64,000 bases of DNA from Paenibacillus contaminans. GTDB taxonomy: Bacteria; Bacillota; Bacilli; Paenibacillales; NBRC-103111. A program made the position numbers and the translations under genes. This document shows positions 17,016 to 24,384 of this stretch, in pieces; within the stretch, counting starts at the first letter, position 1, and every line of letters starts with the position of its first letter. The stretch is from the NCBI RefSeq assembly GCF_003285015.1, contig NZ_QMFB01000010.1, positions 148,024 through 212,023 on the forward strand, written 5' to 3'. The notes under the pieces are model-generated. The model was not told the DNA's origin, did no database searches, and saw nothing but the letters and a program-made list of their open reading frames with translations.

Positions 17016-18425
17016 ATGGCAAAAGGACAAATCGGGGTCGTCGGCCTCGCCGTCATGGGCAAAAATCTTGCCCTCAACATTGAAAGCAGAGGGTTCGCGG
17101 TTTCCGTATTCAACCGTTCGAGCGAGAAAACGAACGAGATTCTTCAGGAAAACCCGGGCAAAAATTTGATCGGCACGTTTAGCGTTGAAGAGTTCGTCAA
17201 TTCGCTGGAGGTTCCGCGCAAAATTTTGATTATGGTCAAAGCGGGCGACGCTACGGACGCTACAATCGATTCGCTTGTCCCTTACTTAAGCGAAGGCGAT
17301 ATCTTGATCGACGGCGGCAACGCCTTCTTCCCCGACACGCAGCGCCGCAGCAAGGAGCTTGAAGCTAAGGGCTTCCGGTTTATCGGCACAGGCGTATCCG
17401 GCGGCGAGGAAGGAGCGCTTAAAGGACCGGCCATCATGCCAGGCGGGCAAGAAAGCGCGTATAAGCTGGTTGAGCCGATTTTAACCGCGATTTCCGCAAA
17501 GGTCGGCGGCGATCCTTGCTGTACGTATATAGGACCCGGCGGCGCAGGACACTATGTCAAAATGGTGCATAACGGCATCGAATACGGCGACATGCAGCTG
17601 ATTTGCGAAGCGTACCAGCTTCTGAAAGACGTTCTCGGCGTATCGACTTCGGAGCTTCACGAGATTTTCGCCGATTGGAACAAAGGCGAGCTCGACAGCT
17701 ACCTGATCGAGATTACGACGGACATCTTCTCGAAGTACGATCCGGAAACGGGCAAACCGATGGTCGACGTCATTCTGGATGCCGCAGGACAGAAGGGAAC
17801 GGGCAAATGGACGAGCCAAAGCGCGCTCGATCTAGGCGTACCGCTGTCGATTATTACGGAATCGGTGTTCGCAAGATTTATTTCCGCGATCAAAGAAGAG
17901 CGCATTGCGGCCAGCAAAGTGCTGAGCGGACCTGCTGCCAAGCCATTCGACGGCGATCGCGCGGAATTTATCGAAGCGGTGCGACAAGCGCTGTATGCAA
18001 GCAAAATTTGCTCCTACGCACAGGGCTTTGCGCAAATGCGCGCCGCTTCCGAGGAGTATAACTGGGATTTGAAATACGGCAGCATTGCGATGATTTTCCG
18101 CGGCGGCTGCATTATCCGCGCCCGCTTCCTGCAGAACATCAAGGATGCTTACGATCGCGATCCGGGGCTCAAAAACCTGCTGCTTGACGAGTATTTCCAA
18201 GGTGTCGTCGACAAGTATCAGGACGCCTGGCGCAAAGTGGTATCCGTAGCCGTCAGCAACGGCATTCCGGTGCCATGCTTCTCCTCCGCGCTTGCATACT
18301 ACGACAGCTACCGGACGGAGCGCCTGCCTGCTAATCTGCTTCAGGCGCAGCGCGACTATTTCGGTGCGCATACGTTCCAGCGTACGGATAAAGAAGGCAC
18401 GTTCCACCATAACTGGATGGGATAA
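17016..18425 (+). CDS. gnd: 6-phosphogluconate dehydrogenase, decarboxylating
   Basis: A 469-residue enzyme of full family length that oxidatively decarboxylates 6-phosphogluconate to ribulose 5-phosphate. The N-terminal coenzyme domain has GLAVMGKNLALNI; the substrate segment has GVSGGEEGALKGPAIMPGG and GAGHYVKMVHNGIEYGDMQ; the C-terminus is IHYFGAH-type (YFGAHTFQR, KEGTFHHNW). It is the last gene of the sugar-acid operon, completing gluconate to pentose phosphate conversion, and ends just before a strong terminator. Confidence 0.96.
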   Translation: MAKGQIGVVGLAVMGKNLALNIESRGFAVSVFNRSSEKTNEILQENPGKNLIGTFSVEEFVNSLEVPRKILIMVKAGDATDATIDSLVPYLSEGDILIDGGNAFFPDTQRRSKELEAKGFRFIGTGVSGGEEGALKGPAIMPGGQESAYKLVEPILTAISAKVGGDPCCTYIGPGGAGHYVKMVHNGIEYGDMQLICEAYQLLKDVLGVSTSELHEIFADWNKGELDSYLIEITTDIFSKYDPETGKPMVDVILDAAGQKGTGKWTSQSALDLGVPLSIITESVFARFISAIKEERIAASKVLSGPAAKPFDGDRAEFIEAVRQALYASKICSYAQGFAQMRAASEEYNWDLKYGSIAMIFRGGCIIRARFLQNIKDAYDRDPGLKNLLLDEYFQGVVDKYQDAWRKVVSVAVSNGIPVPCFSSALAYYDSYRTERLPANLLQAQRDYFGAHTFQRTDKEGTFHHNWMG

Positions 18426-18447
18426 TCCCTTTTGCATACGGATAACG

Positions 18448-18488
18448 AAAGAAGGCAAGCACCTTGTTCAAGGATGCTTGCCTTCTTT
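18448..18488. terminator. Bidirectional terminator between gnd and a small gene
   Basis: A perfect 14-bp stem (18448-18461 with 18475-18488) with A-run on one side and T-run on the other. The stop codon and last codons of the opposing gene (18468) lie within the hairpin. Confidence 0.85.
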
Positions 18489-18776
18489 GTCGAGTCCGTG
18501 AGCCGCTTCAGCCAGCCACCGCTTCAGCCGGTCGATTTCATGATCGCCGGACGGGCGGCGGTGGATGAGCAGCATGGCTACTTCGGTAAACGCGTGAAAG
18601 TTTTTCAGCAGTCTGGCTTGAGGCAAATGCATAAGCTGCGGGTCTTCCTCGGCTACCTGCTTCTTGATATAGTCCAGCACCCAGATGACATCCTCCTTGC
18701 AGAGCGGGTGGCCGGGTTGGATGATCTTCGCGAGCTTGTTGTGCAGCGGATTCGTCGATGCGGCAGATGGCTGCAT
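18468..18776 (-). CDS. Small conserved-looking protein of unknown function
   Basis: A 102-residue soluble protein, helical and basic-acidic mixed, with no signal peptide or membrane segment. Seen motifs: HPLCKEDVIWVLDYIKKQV and DHEIDRLKRWLAEAAH. The ATG at 18776 has AAAGGAGAG seven bases upstream, which is why the longer upstream reading is rejected. It converges on gnd and shares the bidirectional terminator. I do not recognise a family. Confidence 0.65.
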   Translation of the reverse strand: MQPSAASTNPLHNKLAKIIQPGHPLCKEDVIWVLDYIKKQVAEEDPQLMHLPQARLLKNFHAFTEVAMLLIHRRPSGDHEIDRLKRWLAEAAHGLDKEGKHP

Positions 18777-18944
18777 AACGGTTCTCTCCTTTGCGGTTAC
18801 AAGATATGATTGCCTCGTCGTGCGGCCTGTTTGATAAAGTCCGAAGAGCTTTATAAACATGCTACTATCATCCTTACTGAAAACTGTTCCAAATATTCGC
18901 GTTTTTTGTTAATTTCGTGTTGATTATTTGTGAGCCGGCTTCGA

Positions 18945-19622
18945 TTAGGAAGTAGCCGGCTGATTGGCGACGCTGTTTTTGCGTTTGCCGATGACAAGTA
19001 TAGCAATGACGACTACGGCGACGACGATCCATTTGCCGAACGAGAGCGATTCGACGAAAGGCTTCAGGAACGGTTCGTCCAAAATCATTTTAGAAGCTGT
19101 GAAGGCAAGTACGCCGGACCCGGCATAGATGATCCATGTGAAGCGGGTGACTAGCTTGACGAACAGCGTGCTTCCCCAAACGACGATCGGCATGCTGATA
19201 AGAAGACCGATAATGACGAGCGCGAAGCTGTCCTTCGCTGCGCCGGCGACTGCCAGCACGTTGTCCATACCCATTGCCGCATCGGCGATAATAATCGTAC
19301 GGATTGCGGCGCCGAAGCTCGGTTTGGCTTCAAGCTCGTGGTCCTTCTTGTCGACCAGCAGCTTGTAAGCGATCCAAAGCAGAAGGAAACCGCCGACGAG
19401 CAAAAGGCCGGGGATCTTGAGCAGCCAAGCGACTGCTAACGTTGCGACTACCCTTATAACGATAGCGCCGACGGTCCCCCATATAATAACTTTCTTTTGC
19501 TGTTCCTTCGGCACATTCCGTGCGGCCATGCCGATTACGATCGCGTTGTCGCCGGCCAGCACCAGGTCGATCATGATGATACTTAGCAGCGCGACCCAAA
19601 ATTCCGCTGAAAACCATTCCAT
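18945..19622 (-). CDS. TerC family membrane protein, probable Mn exporter
   Basis: A 225-residue integral membrane protein with seven or so helices. The two family motifs with paired acids are present: IDLVLAGDNAIVIG near residue 20 and ADAAMGMDNVLAVAGAA near 110. TerC proteins of Bacillus (YkoY/YceF group) export Mn2+ and help metallate secreted enzymes. The ATG at 19622 has GGAGGAG eight bases upstream; the upstream open frame is riboswitch RNA, not protein. A yybP-ykoY riboswitch at 19660-19823 and a strong promoter precede it, which ties expression to Mn2+. It is divergent from an LTA synthase gene, a Mn-dependent enzyme. Confidence 0.93.
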   Translation of the reverse strand: MEWFSAEFWVALLSIIMIDLVLAGDNAIVIGMAARNVPKEQQKKVIIWGTVGAIVIRVVATLAVAWLLKIPGLLLVGGFLLLWIAYKLLVDKKDHELEAKPSFGAAIRTIIIADAAMGMDNVLAVAGAAKDSFALVIIGLLISMPIVVWGSTLFVKLVTRFTWIIYAGSGVLAFTASKMILDEPFLKPFVESLSFGKWIVVAVVVIAILVIGKRKNSVANQPATS

Positions 19623-19659
19623 TCGAACCACTCCTCCATAATAATGTGATGTTAGTATG

Positions 19660-19823
19660 AACAAAAAGACCCTCACCGAAATCGGTGAAGGTCTTCCGAA
19701 AAATAGCAAACCTTCACCGCTCTTGGCAAAGGTCTTGCTAACAACGTTTACGTTGCCAATAATGCCGGGGACGCGAATGCGATCCCGAACTGACGACATT
19801 ACTGTACAGCTACTCCCCTTTGG
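19660..19823 (-). promoter_or_regulatory. yybP-ykoY manganese riboswitch with terminator
   Basis: On the minus strand the hallmark 5' element AAAGGGGAGUAGC (19809-19821) and the 3' element GCAAGACCUUUGCC (19725-19738) bracket a ~99-base aptamer. A terminator hairpin follows (19667-19694, then U run). A segment GCGGTGAAGGT just after the aptamer can pair with the 5' arm of the terminator, an evident antiterminator. Mn2+ binding would favour read-through into the TerC gene. Confidence 0.93.
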
Positions 19824-19842
19824 AGGTTATTCAACTAAGGTG

Positions 19843-19872
19843 ATTATAAGCGATGCTCGTCAGATTCGTCAA
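19843..19872 (-). promoter_or_regulatory. SigA promoter of the riboswitch-terC transcript
   Basis: On the minus strand TTGACG (19867-19872), 18-base spacer, TATAAT (19843-19848), about 20 bases upstream of the aptamer. Confidence 0.88.
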
Positions 19873-20034
19873 GGATTTTACGAAAAATTGGACCTTCAGC
19901 CAAAGCAGCAGTTACCTTTGACATCTTGCATTTGCCGCTGCATAATGAAGAATGTTAAAGTATTGTAAGCGGCACTGACAATATTTACAATATATATATT
20001 GAATATGTTTTTGTAAGGAAGGAAGGCGATCACT

Positions 20035-21894
20035 ATGAATTTGATAGAAAAGCTTCGAACGTTCGGCAAAAAGCCTTTCGTTTTGTTCTCGCTCATTTTG
20101 CTGCTTAAAAGCTATTTGGCATGGCTCGTGGTATTCGACAGCAAAGTGTCGTTCATGCCGCTGTTGACGGAAATTCCGTTCGCTTGGCTGCTATTCAGCC
20201 TCATCGAATGGTTTGCGTCCAAACGGAAGCTTGGCTATTATTTATCCGTTAATTTGCTGCTGACAGCCGTGTTTTTCGCAGTCATCATGTACTATAAATA
20301 TTACGGCGTCATCGTAACCTACCATGCATTACAGCAGGTCAATCAGGTAACGGCGGTAAGCAACAGCGTATTTTCGCTGATGGATCCTTACTTTTTGTTC
20401 ATTTTTATCGATATTCTCGTTTTCGGCTATGTGCTGCTGCGCAAGAAGAAAGCGACAACCTGGAAAAGCACCGTCGCGACAAGAACGCAAAAAAAAGGCT
20501 TGGTCAGCGCGATGTTCGTCGTTTCCCTCGTCCTTTGTCTCATGAATGTTCTGCCTAACCGGGCGAGCATGAACGAGATCGTAAAGGCCGGGGAAATGGG
20601 CATTTTGAATTATGAGGCGTACACGATTTTTTCTAGCAAGAAACAGGAATTGGTAGATTCGAAAGAAATCACCCAAGAGTCGGTCGACGAGCTGAAGGGA
20701 ATCCGGAAACAGACGGATCCTTCGTATTGGAAAGCTGCCGAAGGGAAAAATATTATCGTCATTCAGCTTGAGTCGTTCCAAAATTTCTTGATCGGGCTGA
20801 AGATCGACGGACAAGAAATTACGCCGAATATGAACCGGCTTGCCAAGGAAAACTTTTATTTCCCGAATTTTTATCAGCAGGTCGGGCAAGGTAATACGTC
20901 GGACGCCGAGTTCGTCGTGAACACGTCCTTTTATATTCCGCCGATCGGCGCCGCAACGCAAACGTACGCGGACAGATCGCTTGTCAGCATGCCGAAGCTT
21001 CTGAAGCAGAACGGATATAACTCGGCCACTTTCCATACGAACGTCGTGGAATTTTGGAACCGGGGAGAGCTTTACAAGGCGTTAGGCTTCGATCATTATT
21101 ACGATCAGTCGTTTTTCGGCCAGGAGGACACCGTATTTTTCGGACCATCCGATGAAATGCTGTATGCCAAAACGGCGGATGAAATCGAGAAAATGAGCAA
21201 GTCCGGTCAGCCGTTTTATACGCAAATTATTTCCATGACCGCCCATCATCCGTTCACGATACCTGATAAAAAGTACCATATGACGCTTCCTAAGCGTTAC
21301 GAAGGCACGTTTGTCGGGGACTATATTCGGGCGCAAAATTACGCGGATTACGCGTTAGGCCAGTTTATCGACAGCCTCAAGCAAAAAGGAATTTGGGATA
21401 ACAGCCTGATCGTGCTGTACGGCGACCATCTCGGTCTTCCGATCTATTCGCTGGACCGCGACGATAAGGACTTGATGGAAGAAATTTACGGACGGGAATA
21501 CGGATACTCGGATATGATCAATATTCCGTTGATCATGGTATCGCCTGGTTTAACCCAACCGCAAACGTTCGATCAGATCGGCGGCCAGGTTGATATTTTG
21601 CCGACGGTTGCGAATTTGCTGGGCGTATCGATGAATAACCAGCTGCACTTCGGTCAAGATTTACTGAATCAGACGTATAATCTTTTGCCTCAGCGGTATT
21701 ATTTGCCGACGGGGTCGTTTATGAGCGACAAAGCGCTCTTCCTGCCGGGGAGAGGCTTCGAGGACGGAACCAATTATCCGGTCGCCGGAAATATCGGAGA
21801 CGGAGCGGAGGCGACGGAAGAGGAGTACGAAAGGGCGCTGAAGCTGCTTCATATGTCGGACAGCTACATTCTTCAGCTTCCGGCCAAAGAGTAA
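20035..21894 (+). CDS. ltaS: Lipoteichoic acid synthase family protein
   Basis: A 619-residue enzyme with five N-terminal membrane helices (to about residue 170) and an extracellular sulfatase-fold domain. It transfers glycerol phosphate from phosphatidylglycerol to build the LTA backbone. Visible catalytic features: metal ligand Glu246 in VIQLESF, nucleophile Thr288 in GQGNTSDAEF, and TAHHPF and YGDHLG for metal and phosphate binding. The cleavage site region between the membrane and catalytic domains is present. AAGGAAGG precedes the ATG. It is divergent from the Mn-exporting TerC gene; family members use Mn2+. It could be one of several LtaS paralogues in the genome. Confidence 0.93.
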   Translation: MNLIEKLRTFGKKPFVLFSLILLLKSYLAWLVVFDSKVSFMPLLTEIPFAWLLFSLIEWFASKRKLGYYLSVNLLLTAVFFAVIMYYKYYGVIVTYHALQQVNQVTAVSNSVFSLMDPYFLFIFIDILVFGYVLLRKKKATTWKSTVATRTQKKGLVSAMFVVSLVLCLMNVLPNRASMNEIVKAGEMGILNYEAYTIFSSKKQELVDSKEITQESVDELKGIRKQTDPSYWKAAEGKNIIVIQLESFQNFLIGLKIDGQEITPNMNRLAKENFYFPNFYQQVGQGNTSDAEFVVNTSFYIPPIGAATQTYADRSLVSMPKLLKQNGYNSATFHTNVVEFWNRGELYKALGFDHYYDQSFFGQEDTVFFGPSDEMLYAKTADEIEKMSKSGQPFYTQIISMTAHHPFTIPDKKYHMTLPKRYEGTFVGDYIRAQNYADYALGQFIDSLKQKGIWDNSLIVLYGDHLGLPIYSLDRDDKDLMEEIYGREYGYSDMINIPLIMVSPGLTQPQTFDQIGGQVDILPTVANLLGVSMNNQLHFGQDLLNQTYNLLPQRYYLPTGSFMSDKALFLPGRGFEDGTNYPVAGNIGDGAEATEEEYERALKLLHMSDSYILQLPAKE

Positions 21895-21920
21895 CAACTG
21901 CTTGCATGAAGACCTTATTG

Positions 21921-21972
21921 CCGCAGCCGCCGAGCGTTTATGCTCCAAGCGGTACTGCGGTTTTTCTTTTTT
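21921..21972 (+). terminator. Terminator of ltaS
   Basis: CCGCAG (21921-21926) pairs with CTGCGG (21955-21960) with an inner imperfect stem, followed by a T-rich run. Confidence 0.75.
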
Positions 21973-22117
21973 CGGACTTGCCGGGGAACGGGGAGTTAGT
22001 CACAAAGCACTTGTTATTACCGATTTTTTGGCGAGGTCCAATGTTGCGAATCCGTCGGCTGTGCTATGATAGAGGCTGGTGTTCAAGAGCTTTGAAACTA
22101 GTAGAGCAGGTGATAGC

Positions 22118-22633
22118 ATGTCTTGGCAAAATATTGTTTTGGTAGGTTTTATGGGGACGGGGAAATCGACGGTCGGTCTCACCTTGGAAGAGGCGCTTAA
22201 GTGGAAGCTGATCGATGTCGATCAAGCGATCGTGGAACGGGAAGGTTTGAGTATTCCCGATATTTTCAGCACGCGAGGTGAAGCGGCGTTTCGGGCGATC
22301 GAAAGCGAGGTGCTTGAAACGATTATGGCGCGTTCGGAACAAATCGTCGCAACGGGCGGCGGAGCGGTGCTTGCGGAACGCAACCGCGAGTCCATGAGCC
22401 GGAACGGCTTGGTCGTTGCGCTTAAAGCGTCCGCGGAAACGATCGTTGCTAGGGTAAGCGGCGATACGAACCGGCCGCTGCTTCAAGGGAATCCGGCTGA
22501 ATTCGTCCCGATCTTGCTCGAGAAACGCAAAGGGGCGTACGATTTCGCCGACGTGGAGATCGATACGGATTTGCTGACGGCGCAGGAGATCGCCGGGTTG
22601 ATCGTTCAGCAAATGAAAACGTTCCAGCGATAA
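22118..22633 (+). CDS. aroK: Shikimate kinase
   Basis: A 171-residue P-loop kinase that phosphorylates shikimate at the 3-hydroxyl, fifth step of the chorismate pathway. P-loop GFMGTGKST is at residues 10-18, substrate-binding motifs are DVDQAI, RGEAAFRAIE and ATGGGAV, and the lid has TNRPLL. Length and order are typical. I chose the ATG at 22118, with AGGTGATAGC upstream, because the longer reading adds 13 residues before the normal N-terminal strand. It stands as a single gene between two terminators; aroA lies 9 kb downstream. Confidence 0.93.
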   Translation: MSWQNIVLVGFMGTGKSTVGLTLEEALKWKLIDVDQAIVEREGLSIPDIFSTRGEAAFRAIESEVLETIMARSEQIVATGGGAVLAERNRESMSRNGLVVALKASAETIVARVSGDTNRPLLQGNPAEFVPILLEKRKGAYDFADVEIDTDLLTAQEIAGLIVQQMKTFQR

Positions 22634-22680
22634 ATAGGGCTTCATTTCGCTACACGGAAGCACAATTCCATCATACAAGC

Positions 22681-22723
22681 AAAAACCGGCAGAAGCCGTA
22701 ATTAGGCTTTCTGCCGGTTTTTT
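22681..22723. terminator. Bidirectional terminator after aroK
   Basis: A 13-bp stem, AAAAACCGGCAGA against TCTGCCGGTTTTT, with flanking A and T runs. It can serve aroK (+) and the rhodanese gene (-). Confidence 0.85.
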
Positions 22724-22839
22724 ACTGTCTCGGCGTTCGAATTTTCGGTACATGCGCCGTCCTGCTTCCGAAGCGTTACAATCAAAAGCTTTAAGGCTGC
22801 GTATTCGTAAATCTTGCTTGGCTGGATGCCGGTTTCCGG

Positions 22840-23136
22840 TTACTCCCAGTCCAGCATGCCGCCTACCATGTTTTTCAAGCCGCCGTATCCCTGCTGCTGA
22901 AGAAAGTCGCATGCTTTGCCGCTGCGGTTTCCGCTGCGGCAGATCATGATGATTTCCTCAGTTTGCGGAATTTCGCTATGGCGAAGCGGCAGCTGGCCTA
23001 GCGGAATATGCTTGGCACCGGGAATCATTCCTGCCGCTACTTCTTCGTCCTCACGTACGTCGATCATGGTAGGCGTCTCGCCTTTTTGCAGCCTGGCCTT
23101 CAATTCGGCCGGCGTAATGGTGCCGATCGGTTGCAT
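22840..23136 (-). CDS. Single-domain rhodanese-like sulfurtransferase
   Basis: A 98-residue cytosolic protein that carries sulfane sulfur on a cysteine persulfide. The rhodanese domain spans the whole chain: MIDVREDEE, HIPLGQLP, the active loop ICRSGNRSG with Cys66, and the C-terminal NMVGGMLDW. The CRSGNRS loop is the canonical six-residue sulfurtransferase loop. CGGAGG precedes the ATG at 23136. It is monocistronic. Specific acceptor unknown. Confidence 0.92.
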   Translation of the reverse strand: MQPIGTITPAELKARLQKGETPTMIDVREDEEVAAGMIPGAKHIPLGQLPLRHSEIPQTEEIIMICRSGNRSGKACDFLQQQGYGGLKNMVGGMLDWE

Positions 23137-23253
23137 GGAATACCTCCGTGTGAAATGGTTTCCTACTTATCGTAATTTTGTCGTGAGCGAATGTCAAACG
23201 AAAGCCGGGGCGTCTTTACAAACCGGGTGGTCGAAGGTATGATTGAGAATAAT

Positions 23254-23280
23254 GAAACTAAAGTTTTACTTAGTGAAACC
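23254..23280. promoter_or_regulatory. IclR-type operator, copy 1 (before the regulator)
   Basis: A 27-bp block that matches 24322-24348 at 21 of 27 positions (shared core AAACTA, GTTTTA, TGAAACC). Within it, GTTTTAC-TTA-GTGAAAC is a pseudo-palindrome. It lies 30 bases before the IclR start, suggesting autoregulation. Confidence 0.65.
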
Positions 23281-23310
23281 TAAAATAAAAGCTGCAGGCA
23301 GGTGAACGAC

Positions 23311-24102
23311 ATGGCGGAGGAATCGGCCAAGCAAGACCGATATGCCATTCAATCCGTTGACAAAGCGCTGGACGTGATCGAGCAGCTGGCGGAGCTAGAG
23401 TCCGCGAGCCTGATCGAATTGGCCGAAAGGCTGGGTCAGCCGAAGTCGTCTTTGTACCGGATCATTTTAACGTTGGAAAATAGAGGGTTTATCGCACGCA
23501 GCGATCAGGACGGAAAATATTGTCTCGGCTTCAAACAGCTTGTCATCACCAAAAATCTGCTCGAGAAAAACTCTTTGCGCGCAGCGGCCATTCCGGAAAT
23601 GAACAAGCTTGTCGAAATGTTCGGGGATACGGTCAATCTGGGCGTTTTGTCAGACGAGAGCGCGTTATATGTGGAAATCATCGAGGGTACGCATGCGCTG
23701 AGGATGACCGACAGGGTGGGCTCAAAGGCGCCTCTTAACGCAACGGCGATCGGGAAGACGCTGCTTGCGTTTATGAAGCCCGATAAGTGCGAGCGTCTGC
23801 TTGAGACGATTTCGTACCCTTCCTTTACGGAGCATACCGCGGGGAACAAAGAGAAGCTGATGAAGCGAATCGAAGAAGTGAGGGCGAAGGGCTATGCGCT
23901 GGACGATCAGGAAATCGTGGAGGGAGCGCGGTGCATCGCGGCCCCTATCTTCGATATGTTCGGTCATGTTGCGGGCGCGCTAAGCATTTCGGGCGCTCTT
24001 CATCGCTTTCCGGACGAGAAGATTGCCGGCATATCAAGCGAAGTGAAGCAGGCGGCGGCGAACGCATCGAGAAAGCTCGGTTATGTAAAGCGCGCCGATT
24101 GA
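23311..24102 (+). CDS. IclR family transcriptional regulator
   Basis: A 263-residue regulator. The N-terminal winged helix-turn-helix (about residues 18-70: AIQSVDKALDVIEQL, SLIELAERLGQPKSSLYRI, GKYCLGFKQ) is followed by the IclR effector domain (SKAPLNATAIGKTLLAFM, VEGARCIAAPIFDMFG, AGALSISGA). I chose the ATG at 23311 with AGGTGA upstream; a GTG three codons earlier is possible. It precedes a six-gene catabolic operon on the same strand, and the same operator-like sequence occurs before both, so it very probably controls that operon. The effector would be the substrate of the pathway. Confidence 0.93.
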   Translation: MAEESAKQDRYAIQSVDKALDVIEQLAELESASLIELAERLGQPKSSLYRIILTLENRGFIARSDQDGKYCLGFKQLVITKNLLEKNSLRAAAIPEMNKLVEMFGDTVNLGVLSDESALYVEIIEGTHALRMTDRVGSKAPLNATAIGKTLLAFMKPDKCERLLETISYPSFTEHTAGNKEKLMKRIEEVRAKGYALDDQEIVEGARCIAAPIFDMFGHVAGALSISGALHRFPDEKIAGISSEVKQAAANASRKLGYVKRAD

Positions 24103-24114
24103 AGCGCGGCAAAT

Positions 24115-24158
24115 AAAGCAAGCGAAGATACGTTTACGTGTCGTTCGGTTGCTTTTTT
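24115..24158 (+). terminator. Terminator after the IclR gene
   Basis: AAAGCAAGCGAA pairs imperfectly with TTCGGTTGCTTT, followed by a T run. It separates the regulator from the operon that starts at 24385. Confidence 0.75.
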
Positions 24159-24286
24159 TGCTGTATGACGCAGTTTGCGGCTCCTTAAGGAATTCCTCGC
24201 GCTGTGGATTCAACTTCGCAAATCTTGCCGGGAGCTGAGCTTGGCGCGCATCAATCGAAAGGCAGACGTTTCGCGTAATTTCGGTC

Positions 24287-24315
24287 TTTACAAAAACTCG
24301 GCGCAAGCGTATCAT
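24287..24315 (+). promoter_or_regulatory. SigA promoter of the IclR-controlled operon
   Basis: TTTACA (24287-24292), 17-base spacer, TATCAT (24310-24315). The operator-like element starts 6 bases past the -10, over the expected transcription start. Confidence 0.7.
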
Positions 24316-24321
24316 AAAAAT

Positions 24322-24348
24322 AAAACTATGGTTTTATTCAATGAAACC
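24322..24348. promoter_or_regulatory. IclR-type operator, copy 2 (before the operon)
   Basis: GGTTTTAT-TCA-ATGAAACC inside this block is a 7-of-8 inverted repeat and matches copy 1 at 23254-23280. Its position just downstream of the promoter suits repression. Confidence 0.68.
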
Positions 24349-24384
24349 AATGAGTTTTTTTACAGAAACAGGAGGAATGCGGAC

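Noticed and set aside
19988..20001. CAATATATATATTG palindrome before ltaS as operator
   Set aside because: It is simple AT alternation in an AT-rich promoter region. Symmetry of this kind is expected by chance.
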